Origin: Actinomadura geliboluensis
GTDB taxonomy: Bacteria > Actinomycetota > Actinomycetes > Streptosporangiales > Streptosporangiaceae
DNA length: 41,186 nt
Assembly (NCBI RefSeq): GCF_005889745.1
Contig: NZ_VCKZ01000022.1
Coordinates: 1-41,186, forward strand
Direction of reading: 5' to 3'
Under the pieces are notes generated by a model, which made no database searches, had not been told where the DNA came from, and saw only the letters and a list, made by a program, of their open reading frames with translations. How positions within the stretch are numbered: the first letter of the stretch is position 1; the number at the start of each line of letters is the position of its first letter. Position numbers and translations under genes: made by a program. Shown here piece after piece: positions 7,945-16,200 of this stretch.

Positions 7945-8643
7945 TCAGGAGGTCGGGCGGGTCATGCCCGCGAGGATCCTCCGCATGGCCCCTTCCAAAT
8001 GGTCGCGCAGGGCCGCGGTGGCGCGGTCGGGGTCTCCCGCGATGCACGCGTCGAGGATGGCGCGGTGCTCCGCGTGGCTGAGACGGCGCCGCTCCGCGTC
8101 CGGTTTGGAGGCGAATCGGTACCGTTCGTTGTTCTGCCACACCGGCTCGATGGCCCTGGGAAGCCAGCGCGAACCGGACGCGTGGTAAATGGTGAAGTGG
8201 AATTCGGTGTGCGCGCGCCGTGCGCCCTCCACATCGCCATTGGCCAGCAGCGACTCGTGCTCTTCGAGTGCGCGCTCCGCGCGGGCGGCCGCCTCCGCGT
8301 CGAAATGCAGGGCCGCCCGTCCCACCGCGAGGGACTCCAGCTCGACGCGGACCTCGTAGGTGTCGCGGAGGTCGGCCTCGCTGAGCTCGCGGACCTTGGC
8401 CCCCTTGTGGGGGATGATCTCCACCAGGCCCAGCGCCTCCAGCCGGCGCATCGCGTCGCGCACCGGCATCGGGCTCATGTCGAGCTGCCCGGCGAGATCG
8501 GTGAGCCGCAGCGGCGACCCGGCCGGCAGTTCGCCGGCCAGGATCATCCGGTGGAGTTCGGCGGCGGCCGTGTCGGCGAGGGTGCGCCGCGAGCCGGGAT
8601 TGTCCGGGGAGAGTTCGAATATGCCGCGTCCGCTCGTGCTCAC
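7945..8643 (-). CDS. GntR-family regulator, FCD (FadR) subfamily
   Basis: This 232-residue protein has an N-terminal winged HTH (residues ~22-85, with the GntR pattern around SPMPVRDAMRRLEALGLVE). A helical FCD ligand domain (~95-225) follows, with Asp, Arg and His residues of the usual metal/ligand site (TYEVRVELE, HTEFHFTIY, SHAEHRAIL). Regulators of this subfamily usually repress catabolic operons and are released by an acid intermediate. It is the last gene of the operon: its GTG start overlaps the permease stop by four bases (GTGA), so translation is probably coupled. The likely target is the operon promoter near 18100, where an ATATC/GATAT dyad sits between the TTGACA element and the start. 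Confidence 0.92.
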   Translation of the reverse strand: MSTSGRGIFELSPDNPGSRRTLADTAAAELHRMILAGELPAGSPLRLTDLAGQLDMSPMPVRDAMRRLEALGLVEIIPHKGAKVRELSEADLRDTYEVRVELESLAVGRAALHFDAEAAARAERALEEHESLLANGDVEGARRAHTEFHFTIYHASGSRWLPRAIEPVWQNNERYRFASKPDAERRRLSHAEHRAILDACIAGDPDRATAALRDHLEGAMRRILAGMTRPTS

Positions 8644-9455
8644 TGGTTCGCCTCTGCCCAGGGGAGAAGGACCTTCTCCAGCGCGACGAGCCCGTAGAAG
8701 AGGACGATGCTGATGATGCCGAGCAGCACCATCGCGGCGAAGGCCAGCGGGGTGTCCGCGCTCGAGCCGGATTGCACGATGACGAAGCCGAGCCCGGAGT
8801 CGGCGCCGACGAATTCGGCGATGACCGCCCCGATGACCGCCAGCGAGATCGCCGTTTTGAGACCGACCATCACCTGCGGCAGCGCGTAGGGGAACCGGAC
8901 CTTGAAGAATGCCTGCATGTGACCTGCATCGTATGAGCGGACCAGCTCGGTCAGCTCGGATGGGGTGGATTTCAGCCCGACGGCGGTGGAGATCACGACG
9001 GGGAAAAAGCATAGCAGGAAGACCATGACGACCTTCGGGAGCTGCCCGAAGCCCATCCAGACCACCAGGATCGGGGCGATCGCGATTTTCGGCACCGCGT
9101 TCACCGCCAGCAGCAAGGGGTAGATCATCTTCTCCAGCAGCCGCGAGCCGGCGATCAGCATCGCGATGGGGATGCCGACGACGACCGCGACCGCGAAGCC
9201 CTCGACCGTCTCCAGCAGGGTCACCCAGGTCTGCTCCAGCAGGTACCCGGACTGGGCCGTGAAGGAGTCGAACACGTCCTTCGGCGAGGGCACCAGCAGC
9301 TTCTCGATCGAGAAGACGATCGTCGCCAGCCACCAGAGGGCGACCACGGCGACCAGCCCCAGGACGGGCAGGCCCCAGTCGGCCGCGCGCCCGTTGAGCC
9401 GGAGGGCGGGACGGGTCCGGCGGACGTGGCGCCGGCCGGTGGACGCGGCGGTCAT
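8640..9455 (-). CDS. ABC transporter permease, SsuC/TauC-like
   Basis: This 271-residue inner-membrane protein has about six hydrophobic segments: one near residues 30-50, the rest between ~90 and 265. It carries the BPD_transp_1 cytoplasmic loop that contacts the ATPase (about residues 165-190, around ELVRSYDAGHMQAFFKVRFP). The N-terminal 25 residues are basic and probably cytosolic. It overlaps the ATPase gene by four bases (ATGA) and the GntR gene by four, in a tightly coupled set. With the neighbouring ATPase and lipoprotein it forms an importer of the nitrate/sulfonate/taurine/NMT1 class, whose substrates are often aromatic or sulfonated acids or pyrimidine-like compounds. Confidence 0.93.
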   Translation of the reverse strand: MTAASTGRRHVRRTRPALRLNGRAADWGLPVLGLVAVVALWWLATIVFSIEKLLVPSPKDVFDSFTAQSGYLLEQTWVTLLETVEGFAVAVVVGIPIAMLIAGSRLLEKMIYPLLLAVNAVPKIAIAPILVVWMGFGQLPKVVMVFLLCFFPVVISTAVGLKSTPSELTELVRSYDAGHMQAFFKVRFPYALPQVMVGLKTAISLAVIGAVIAEFVGADSGLGFVIVQSGSSADTPLAFAAMVLLGIISIVLFYGLVALEKVLLPWAEANQ

Positions 9456-10228
9456 GAGGCCCCCTCGGCGGCGGCGGGCGTCGGCATCAGCAGCTCGTGC
9501 AGTTCCGCGCTGACCTCGGCGACCCGGTCCGCGTGCGCGTTGCGCCCGAGCGTGCGCGGCCGCGGGATGTCCACGTCGACGATCTTGCGGAGCCGCCCGG
9601 GCCGGGGGCTGAGCACCACGACCCGGTCGGCGAGCAGCACGGCCTCCTCGATGGAGTGGGTGACGAAGATGATGGTCGTCTCCTGCTCCATCTTGATGCG
9701 CTGCAGTTCGATGGACAGCTCTTCGCGGGTCAGCGCGTCGAGCGCGGAGAACGGCTCGTCCATGAGCAGGACCTTCGGGTTCTGGATCAGCGAGCGGCAC
9801 AGCGAGACGCGCTGCTGCATGCCGCCCGACAGTTCGTGCGGCAGCCGCTTCTCGAAACCGGCGAGCCCGGCCAGGTGCAGCAGTTCGTGCGCGCGCTCGC
9901 GCATGGCCCGCTTGTCCAGGCGCAGGATCTCCACCGGCAGCATGATGTTGTCCAGGACGCTGCGCCACGGCAGCAGCGCCGAGCGCTGGAACATGAAGCT
10001 GACGTCCTGCCTGGGCCCGGTCACCGGTTCGCCCGCGACCGTCACGGTCCCGGACGTCGGGCGCAGCAGCCCGGCGATCAGCCGCAGCATGGTCGACTTG
10101 CCGCAGCCGGAGCGGCCGACCAGGGTCACGAACTCGTTGCGGCGGACCTCGAGATTGATGTCGTCCAGCGCGTGGACCTCGCCTTTGCGTCCGGCGAAGA
10201 CCTGCGAGACGTGCTTGAGCTCGATCAC
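9452..10228 (-). CDS. ABC transporter ATPase, SsuB/TauB-like
   Basis: This 258-residue nucleotide-binding subunit powers the importer. It shows Walker A (GRSGCGKST, residues ~38-46), the Q-loop (FMFQRSALLPW), the ABC signature (LSGGMQQR), Walker B (VLLMDEP), the D-loop (SALD) and the switch His (VTHS). The QRSALLPW sequence after the Q-loop is typical of the nitrate/sulfonate/taurine subgroup. It begins at GTG 10228 behind AGGAGG, ten bases after the stop of the substrate-binding protein gene. Confidence 0.95.
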   Translation of the reverse strand: MIELKHVSQVFAGRKGEVHALDDINLEVRRNEFVTLVGRSGCGKSTMLRLIAGLLRPTSGTVTVAGEPVTGPRQDVSFMFQRSALLPWRSVLDNIMLPVEILRLDKRAMRERAHELLHLAGLAGFEKRLPHELSGGMQQRVSLCRSLIQNPKVLLMDEPFSALDALTREELSIELQRIKMEQETTIIFVTHSIEEAVLLADRVVVLSPRPGRLRKIVDVDIPRPRTLGRNAHADRVAEVSAELHELLMPTPAAAEGAS

Positions 10229-10237
10229 GTCCCCTCC

Positions 10238-11242
10238 TCAGCCCTGTGCCGCCGCGCCGAAGTCGACGACCTGGTCGGTGGCCGGCTTCGCGGAGATCGC
10301 GCCGGCCTCGCCGAGCAGCCGGATGTTCTCCTCGACCCGGGCCTTGTCGACCGCGCCGACCGTGGCCCCCTGCGGCGCCACGTAGGGCGCCATCGCGCGG
10401 ACCTCCGCGGCGGCGACGGCCGCGTCCTGGGTCGGCTGGCGCTTCTTGAGGATCTCGCCGGTCTCCTCCGGGTGGGCGATGGAGTACTGCAGGCCCTTGA
10501 ACAGCGCGGCGGAGAACTTCTTCACCAGCTCGGGCTTCTCCTTGGCGACCTTGCTGGACGCCAGCAGCGCGTTGCCGTACAGGTCGGGCAGGACGTCGCC
10601 GTACGGCAGGATGACGGCCTTCTTGCCCTGCGCCGCCTTCTCGACGAGCGGCCGGCCCACGACGAACTGCCCGATCGCGTCGACCTTGCCGGTCGCGAGC
10701 AGCTGCGGCAGGGCGGGCGGTGCGGACGGGACGAACTTGACCTTGCCCGCGTCGATCCCGGCCGCCTTGGCGTAGACCGGGAACGTCACCTGGTTGGTGG
10801 ACCCCGGCTGGTCGCCGATGGTCTTGCCCTCCAGGTCTTTCGGCGTCGCGATGCCGCCGCCCTCGAGCGCGACGACCGCGGCCAGCGACTTCTGGTGCAC
10901 CATGCCGACCGCGGTCACCGGCAGCTTCTGCTTGGCGATGGTGATCAGCGCGGTGGTGAAGTCGCCGGCGCCGAAGTCGGCGCGGCCGCCGGCGAGCAGC
11001 TTCATGACGTCGACCGTGCCGCTCCCCGGCTTGATGTCGACGTCGAGGCCCGCCTCCTTGAAGTACCCCTTCTCCTCCGCGACGTAGGCGAAGGCGTCAC
11101 GGCCGAAGGTGTTGAACGACGTCAGGTAGTGGACGGTGTCGGTGGAGCCGCCGGACTCGCCGTCGCCTCCACCGCCGCACGCGGCGGCCATGAGCACGAC
11201 GCCGCCGACCGCGACGCTCCTGGCGAACCAGGTGACCTTCAT
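10238..11242 (-). CDS. ABC transporter substrate-binding lipoprotein, NMT1/THI5-like
   Basis: This 334-residue protein begins with a lipoprotein signal: a hydrophobic stretch ending in LMAAAC with the lipidated Cys at 22, then a Gly/Ser-rich tether. The rest is a periplasmic-binding fold of the NMT1/SsuA type (AFAYVAEEKGYFKEAGLDVDI near residue 50, the GRADFGAGDF segment, then IGDQPGSTNQV). It captures the substrate outside the membrane for the permease. AAGGAG sits five bases before ATG 11242, a strong site for a protein needed in excess. The ligand is unknown; the operon suggests an aromatic acid or an amine-bearing aromatic. Confidence 0.93.
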   Translation of the reverse strand: MKVTWFARSVAVGGVVLMAAACGGGGDGESGGSTDTVHYLTSFNTFGRDAFAYVAEEKGYFKEAGLDVDIKPGSGTVDVMKLLAGGRADFGAGDFTTALITIAKQKLPVTAVGMVHQKSLAAVVALEGGGIATPKDLEGKTIGDQPGSTNQVTFPVYAKAAGIDAGKVKFVPSAPPALPQLLATGKVDAIGQFVVGRPLVEKAAQGKKAVILPYGDVLPDLYGNALLASSKVAKEKPELVKKFSAALFKGLQYSIAHPEETGEILKKRQPTQDAAVAAAEVRAMAPYVAPQGATVGAVDKARVEENIRLLGEAGAISAKPATDQVVDFGAAAQG

Positions 11243-11319
11243 TGCTACTCCTTATCCGTGCTCTCCGGCGCGGCCGAGCCGATGACGCCGACGAGCACAT
11301 TGCGCACTCATGACTGCGG

Positions 11320-12294
11320 TTAGATCTCCGCCGCCGTGTGTCCGGGCTTTCCTAGAAGGGACCTGGCGTTGTCCTCACCGACCTGCCGGACGAAGCCGGC
11401 GTCGCGGTGCGACAGCAGCGCGACGGGGTCGTCGCTGCCCATGGGGAAGGGCCAGTCGCTCCCGAGGACCACGCGGTCCGCGCCGAACACGCGCACCGCG
11501 AGATCGACGACGTCGGGATCGTGCGTCAGGCAATCCGCATAGAAGTTGCCGCGGAGCGCCTCGCGCAGCGGCCGGGCGAGCGCGGGCACGCCCGGCCGGT
11601 CGGTGTCCGCGCCCCGCTGCCAGCGTCCGAGGACCGCGGGCACGCAGCCGCCGCCGTGCACCAGGAGGAACCGCAGCCCCGGGTGCCGGTCGACGACCTC
11701 GCCGAAGAGCAGCTGCGCGACCGCGACGGCGGTCTCGGACGGGTTGCCCAGCAGGTTGGCGAGGTAGAACTCGCCCAGCCGGTCGTCGGGGCTGTGCCCC
11801 GGGTGCAGCATGACCGGCCGGCCGTCGTCCGACAGGCGCCGCCACAGCGGCTCCAGCGACGGGTCGGCCAGGCTGACCGACCGCCCGCCGGCCGAGGCGG
11901 CGAACCCGGCCCAGCCGTCCTCGGCCAGGAGGCGGCCGAGTTCCGCCACCGCGACCTCGGGGTGCTCCAGCGGGAGGTAGGCCATCGGCAGCAGGGCCGG
12001 CCGCCCCGCCACGGCCCGCCGCATGCCGCCGTTCAGCGCCCGTACCCAGCGCGCGGCCTCGTCGCCGGGCAGGTGCTGGCGGAAGAACGGCGGCGGCGCG
12101 GAGACCACCGCGGCGTCCAGGGACCGCTCACCGAGCCACGCCTCCAGGGCGTCCGGCCGGTCGAGCCGCGGCGGGCCGCCGTGCGAGCCGTCCACCGCGA
12201 GGCGTCCGCCGTCGAGCGAGACGCCGGGCAGCCCGGCGATCTCGGACTCGCTCAGCACGGGCGCGAGGTGGGTGTGCAGATCGATGCCGCCCAT
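11320..12294 (-). CDS. Amidohydrolase of the ACMSD/decarboxylase family
   Basis: This 324-residue TIM-barrel protein belongs to the amidohydrolase_2 group, which includes aminocarboxymuconate semialdehyde decarboxylase, gamma-resorcylate decarboxylase and 4-oxalomesaconate-type enzymes. Metal ligands visible are H7 and H9 (DLHTHL), a His in MLHPGH, a His in LLVHGGG and the Asp of LGSDWPFPMG near the C terminus. A mononuclear Zn2+ and decarboxylation or hydrolysis of a ring-cleavage product are therefore likely. It lies between the FAH-type hydrolase and the transporter genes. AAGGAGG lies twelve bases before the start, a little far. Confidence 0.88.
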   Translation of the reverse strand: MGGIDLHTHLAPVLSESEIAGLPGVSLDGGRLAVDGSHGGPPRLDRPDALEAWLGERSLDAAVVSAPPPFFRQHLPGDEAARWVRALNGGMRRAVAGRPALLPMAYLPLEHPEVAVAELGRLLAEDGWAGFAASAGGRSVSLADPSLEPLWRRLSDDGRPVMLHPGHSPDDRLGEFYLANLLGNPSETAVAVAQLLFGEVVDRHPGLRFLLVHGGGCVPAVLGRWQRGADTDRPGVPALARPLREALRGNFYADCLTHDPDVVDLAVRVFGADRVVLGSDWPFPMGSDDPVALLSHRDAGFVRQVGEDNARSLLGKPGHTAAEI

Positions 12295-12348
12295 CGGTGA
12301 GGCCGGCCTCCTTCGGAGTGGTCGTCGGACTGGGTGGTGCCGGGACGG

Positions 12349-13233
12349 TCAGGACGTGAGGGATACGCGGGCGACGCGGTTGCGCAGCTCCCCGAGCCCC
12401 TCGACGCGGGTGACCAGCTCGTCGCCCTCGGCGAGGAAGATCTGCGGCTCGCGCGCGTTGCCGATGCCGCTGGGCGTGCCGGTCAGCACGACGTCCCCGG
12501 CGCGCAGCGTCATCCCCCAGCTGAGCTCGGCGATGATGCGGGCGAAGGAGAACGCGGTCTGCGCCGTGCTCGCCTGCTGCAGCCGCCTGCCGTTCAGGTC
12601 GAAGGTGATCGCCAGGTCATGCGGGTCGGGGACCTCGTCGGCGGTGGTGAGCCACGGCCCGAGCGGCATCGTGCGGTCGATGCTCTTGCCCTTCAGCCAC
12701 TGGCCGCCGTGCGCCCGCTGCAGGTCGCGCTGCGAGACGTCGTTGGCGACGAGGTAGCCCGCCACGTGGTCGAGCGCCCGCTCCTCCGGGATCGACCTGC
12801 CGTCGCGGCCGATGACCAGCGCCACCTCCGCCTCGTAGTCCCACTTCTGGGACAGGTCCGGGTCCCACGCGATGGCGTCGCGCGGGCCGATCACCGTGTC
12901 GGGCCCCTTGGTGAAGAAGGTCGGGTGGGACGGGCGTTCCTTGGGGTCCTGCCCCTCCCGCTTGCCCTTGGACTCCTCGAAGTGGTCCCAGTAGTTCCAC
13001 CCGGTGCACAGCACGTCGCGGTTGAACCGGCGCAGCGGCGCGAGCAGGTCCAGGTCGTCCAGCGGCGTCCGCGGCGCGACCTGCGCCGCGGCGGAGACGG
13101 CCTCGCGGGCCTCGGCGCCGCCGCGCACGACGTCGTCGGGGGTGGGCGCCGTGGCGGGCAGCACCGCGGCGTGGTCGCCCTCCACGACGGCGGTGCGGAT
13201 CCCGCCCTCGAAGCGGATCGCGGCCAGCCGCAT
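12349..13233 (-). CDS. Fumarylacetoacetate hydrolase-family protein
   Basis: This 294-residue protein has the FAH catalytic domain from about residue 85. The metal triad is recognisable: Glu residues in WDYEAEVALVIG and the Asp in GYLVANDVSQRD. The GKSIDRTMPLGPW and DVVLTGTPSGIG signatures follow. The family includes fumarylpyruvate hydrolase, 2-keto-4-pentenoate hydratase and 4-oxalocrotonate decarboxylase, all late steps of ring-cleavage pathways. The start lies one base after the RidA stop (TGACATG), so the two genes are coupled. Which of the family reactions it catalyses cannot be decided from sequence alone. Confidence 0.92.
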   Translation of the reverse strand: MRLAAIRFEGGIRTAVVEGDHAAVLPATAPTPDDVVRGGAEAREAVSAAAQVAPRTPLDDLDLLAPLRRFNRDVLCTGWNYWDHFEESKGKREGQDPKERPSHPTFFTKGPDTVIGPRDAIAWDPDLSQKWDYEAEVALVIGRDGRSIPEERALDHVAGYLVANDVSQRDLQRAHGGQWLKGKSIDRTMPLGPWLTTADEVPDPHDLAITFDLNGRRLQQASTAQTAFSFARIIAELSWGMTLRAGDVVLTGTPSGIGNAREPQIFLAEGDELVTRVEGLGELRNRVARVSLTS

Positions 13234-13234
13234 G

Positions 13235-13642
13235 TCAGCCGTCCCCGTCCGCGACCACGGCGATCGCGTTGATCTCGATGAGGTAGTCCTTGTTGACGAA
13301 CTTCGCCACCTCGACCAGCGTCGACGCGGGCGACACCCCGGTGAAGTACTGCCGGCGGACCTCGTGGATCGCGGCGAAGTCCTCCATGTTGCGGACGTAG
13401 ACGTCGACCCGGGCGATGTCGTCGAGGGTGCCTCCGGCGGCCTCGACCGCGGCCTTGAGGTTCTGGCACACCTGGTGCGTCTGGGCGGAGACGTCGCCCA
13501 CGCCGGTGACGCCGCCGTCCTTGTTGCGGGCGGTCATCCCGGAGATGAAGACCAGGCGGCCGCGGGCCTCGGCCATGGTCGCCTGCGCGAAGTGGCCGTT
13601 GGGCGGAGCCAGCTCGGCGGTCCTGATCTCTTGCTTGGGCAT
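13235..13642 (-). CDS. RidA-family (YjgF/YER057c/UK114) protein
   Basis: This 135-residue protein has the compact trimeric RidA fold. Members hydrolyse enamines/imines to ketones plus ammonia, or act as specific deaminases such as 2-aminomuconate deaminase. The VFISGMTARNKDGG, QTHQVCQNLKAAVEAAGGTL and YVRNMEDFAAIHEVRRQYF segments match the family. The Arg near the C terminus that contacts the carboxylate in canonical RidA is not obvious in the expected motif; the end reads LIEINAIAVV. A specialised deaminase in the pathway is therefore more likely than the housekeeping RidA. AGGAGG precedes ATG 13642. Confidence 0.9.
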   Translation of the reverse strand: MPKQEIRTAELAPPNGHFAQATMAEARGRLVFISGMTARNKDGGVTGVGDVSAQTHQVCQNLKAAVEAAGGTLDDIARVDVYVRNMEDFAAIHEVRRQYFTGVSPASTLVEVAKFVNKDYLIEINAIAVVADGDG

Positions 13643-13711
13643 GGGCCCTCCTCTGGTGTCGGGTGAGCGGCGGGTCGGTGCCGCCGCCGGGGGTCGGATC
13701 AGCCTCGGACG

Positions 13712-14227
13712 TCAGCGGGCGTCGGCCGCGCTGTCGTACCAGTCGGGCTGGGTCGGGTAGTGGGGGCCGTCGTAGACCTCGAGCAGGACGGTGTCCTCTT
13801 CGGCGAGCGTGGGCCCGTGCAGGCTGCCCTTGGGGTTCCAGTAGAAGGACCCGGACGTGAGGGTCAGCCCGGTCGGCACGTAGGTGTAGCGGCCTTGCAG
13901 GCAGAACATGAACTGGTTCGAGGCGTGCGAGTGCCGGGACGGGATGCCCGCGCCCTTCTTGAAGCGGACCAGGGCGATCGACGCCCCCGTCTCGTCGTCG
14001 CGCCACAGCATCTTCTGCGACAGGCCGGCGAGGGTCTTGTCGATCCAGTCGAGGTCGCCGGTGTTGAGGAGGATCTCCCTGAACCGGCCCATGGCCTCGC
14101 CTTCGGGGCCCGTCACGTCCTGCTCGCGGGAGCGGTCCGGAGCCTCACCGCTGTAGGCGGCGGGCTCGGAGAGGTTGTTCTCCCACTCCTCCTCGGGGAC
14201 GCCCGGAGGGCACGGCTGCTCAGACAA
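13712..14227 (-). CDS. Cupin-domain protein, possible ring-cleavage dioxygenase
   Basis: This 171-residue protein has a C-terminal cupin barrel (about residues 70-160). Motif 1 contains the His pair RHSHASNQ, motif 2 ends with the His of GSLHGPT. The organisation, with a lead segment of about 50 residues and a YDGPHYPTQ-like end, recalls the ChrR/2,4'-dihydroxyacetophenone dioxygenase cupins, which split C-C bonds with a metal. The start is a TTG at 14227, four bases after GGGAGAGAACC, and overlaps the upstream cupin gene by eight bases; ATG 14092 is a less likely alternative. With the hydroxylase upstream it is the best candidate for the oxygenolytic step. Confidence 0.8.
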   Translation of the reverse strand: MSEQPCPPGVPEEEWENNLSEPAAYSGEAPDRSREQDVTGPEGEAMGRFREILLNTGDLDWIDKTLAGLSQKMLWRDDETGASIALVRFKKGAGIPSRHSHASNQFMFCLQGRYTYVPTGLTLTSGSFYWNPKGSLHGPTLAEEDTVLLEVYDGPHYPTQPDWYDSAADAR

Positions 14228-14573
14228 GGTTCTCTCCCAGGCACTTGAGTTCGACGAGACGGCAGCGGTAGCGGCTCTCGCCCCGGTTGGTGAGCATGTG
14301 GATCTCGCCGGGCTCGCGGTAGACGACGCCGCCGACCGGCTCGTGCACCAGGCGCGGGTCGCCGCCCTTGATCGAGTCGATGCGGTTGTCGGCCGCCTCC
14401 AGCGCGATCACCACGTACGGGTTCTGGTGGTGGTGCCAGGGCTGCGCGTCGCCCGGCTCCAGCTCGATCTCCCAGACCCGGATCTGCTCGTTCTCGAACA
14501 CGATCTCCTGGCCGACGGGGCCGAGCTCCACGGGGCGCCCGTCGGGTCCGGTCGCGGTCTTGCCATCGGTCAT
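14220..14573 (-). CDS. Small cupin protein (BauB-like)
   Basis: This 117-residue single-domain cupin has motif 1 with three consecutive His followed by QNPYVVIALE (residues ~47-59) and motif 2 with GEIHMLTNRG. The third ligand of motif 1 is thus shifted relative to a textbook HxH-E pattern. Members of this size act as dioxygenases, isomerases or accessory proteins of unclear role; the beta-alanine-catabolism protein BauB looks similar. It ends inside the next cupin gene, so the pair is co-translated and may form a heteromer. AGGAG lies six bases before ATG 14573. Confidence 0.8.
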   Translation of the reverse strand: MTDGKTATGPDGRPVELGPVGQEIVFENEQIRVWEIELEPGDAQPWHHHQNPYVVIALEAADNRIDSIKGGDPRLVHEPVGGVVYREPGEIHMLTNRGESRYRCRLVELKCLGENLV

Positions 14574-14576
14574 GCC

Positions 14577-16193
14577 CTACTCCTGTGCGGTGATCGGAGC
14601 GCGTCCGCAGATGCGCTGGTAGACGGCCGCCGCCGGGTCCTCGTCCGCGGCGGGGTCGAACGGAAGGATCGCGGCGACATGGGCGTCCGGCCGGATCAGC
14701 ACGACGGTGTCGCCGTCCACGCCGAACCGGCGGCGCACCCGGTCGCCGGGGTCGAACAGGGCCAGGTCGCGCAGGCCCGAGTCGTGCGGCGCGTCCCAGC
14801 GGGACACCGCGAAGCGGCGCAGCGCCGGGCCCGTCTCGGTGGGGATCCGCGGCCGCCGCCTGGTGTCGGTGAAGTACAGCGCCACGAAGGACTCGGCGGC
14901 CAGGTCGTGCAGGTGGACGGGGCCCTCCGGGCCGAACAGCGGCAGGTCGGGCGCGCGGTCGCCGGTGCGCACCGGCGGCGGCGCCGAGCCCGTCCTCACC
15001 ATCGACCAGTCGCCGGTGTCGTCGACGTCGAGCCGGACGCCCAGCAGGCCGCGGGTGAACGCGTTGCCCCAGTTCCCGTCGGTCATCGCGTCGACGGCCC
15101 GGCCCTGCCGGCTCATGTAGGAGCGGGCGGCCTCGGCCATCTGGCCCGAGCCCTTGACCGCGACCGGCGCCTGCTCCACCTCGTACCCGCCGAGCAGCGA
15201 GTCGTCGGCCCAGCCGCGCAGCACCCAGGCGAGCCGCCACGGCAGGTTGGAGGCGTCCAGCACCCCGGTGTTGAGGCCGAGCGCCCACATCGGCGTGATC
15301 AGGTGCGCGGCGTCGCCCATCAGGAACACGCGGCCGTCGCGCCACTGCTCCGCCACCCGGTGGTGGACCGTGTAGACGTTCGTGCCGAGCACCTCGATGC
15401 CCTCGACCTCGCCGATGAACCGCAGCGCCTTGTCGCGCAGCTCCTCGTGCGTCGGCTCCCCCGCCCCCTTGGCCAGCGGGTAGAGGAAGCGCCAGCAGTG
15501 CGGCTGGCGGACGAGGATCATCCACTCCGACGGGTCGGAGAAGTAGGCGAGGTAGGGGTAGTCGCGCGGGTTGGCGACGTCCAGGTCCGCCTTGAGGTCG
15601 ACGAGCATGTAGCGCTCGTCGAGCGTGCGCCCCTCCACCGTGATGCCGAGCTGCTCGCGCACCTGCGAGCGTCCGCCGTCGCAGGCCAGCAGGTAGCGGG
15701 CCTTGACGTGCCGCTCGCCCTGCGCGGTGTCGAACGTCAGCTCGACGTGGTCGTCGTGCTGCTTGAACGCGGTCAGCCGGTGCCCCATGTGCAGGGAGCC
15801 GTGCTCGCGTCCGGTGAAGCTGTCGCGCAGCACCGGTTCGAGGTGGTGCTGCGGGATGTTGATGACGAACGGGAACCGGGTGTCCTCGGTGAGCTCGCCC
15901 GTGCGGACGCTCAGCGTCGGCTCGTTGGTGACCCGGTCGATCTCGCCGATCTCGTCGATCCGCAGCGAGGCGCGCAGCACCTCCGGCAGCGCGCCGTACC
16001 GGTGCAGGACCTCCAGGGTCCGGGTGAGGACGGTGCCCGCCTTGGTGTCCAGCGAGAGCCGGTCGTCCTCCTCGAACACGGCCACCGGAACGCCGTAGCG
16101 CGTCAGCCCGAGGGCGGTGATCAGGCCGATGGGCCCGGCGCCCACGACCGCGACGGGGAGGATCTCCCCCTCGGGCGTCGTCGTCTCGGTCAT
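14577..16193 (-). CDS. FAD-dependent aromatic hydroxylase, MhpA-like
   Basis: This 538-residue class A flavoprotein monooxygenase would hydroxylate an aromatic ring using NAD(P)H and O2. The N-terminal Rossmann motif GAGPIG (residues ~18-23), the DG motif (CDGGRSQVR, ~170) and the GD motif (VFLMGDAAHLITPMW, ~295) are all present. The C-terminal ~130 residues form the thioredoxin-like extension of phenol hydroxylase/MhpA relatives. Position directly upstream of two cupins and downstream of an SDR fits ring activation before cleavage. The start ATG 16193 overlaps its ribosome site region with the SDR stop. Related enzymes act on 3-(3-hydroxyphenyl)propionate, resorcinol or salicylate; the actual ligand is unknown. 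Confidence 0.92.
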   Translation of the reverse strand: MTETTTPEGEILPVAVVGAGPIGLITALGLTRYGVPVAVFEEDDRLSLDTKAGTVLTRTLEVLHRYGALPEVLRASLRIDEIGEIDRVTNEPTLSVRTGELTEDTRFPFVINIPQHHLEPVLRDSFTGREHGSLHMGHRLTAFKQHDDHVELTFDTAQGERHVKARYLLACDGGRSQVREQLGITVEGRTLDERYMLVDLKADLDVANPRDYPYLAYFSDPSEWMILVRQPHCWRFLYPLAKGAGEPTHEELRDKALRFIGEVEGIEVLGTNVYTVHHRVAEQWRDGRVFLMGDAAHLITPMWALGLNTGVLDASNLPWRLAWVLRGWADDSLLGGYEVEQAPVAVKGSGQMAEAARSYMSRQGRAVDAMTDGNWGNAFTRGLLGVRLDVDDTGDWSMVRTGSAPPPVRTGDRAPDLPLFGPEGPVHLHDLAAESFVALYFTDTRRRPRIPTETGPALRRFAVSRWDAPHDSGLRDLALFDPGDRVRRRFGVDGDTVVLIRPDAHVAAILPFDPAADEDPAAAVYQRICGRAPITAQE

Positions 16194-16200
16194 GGGGAGG

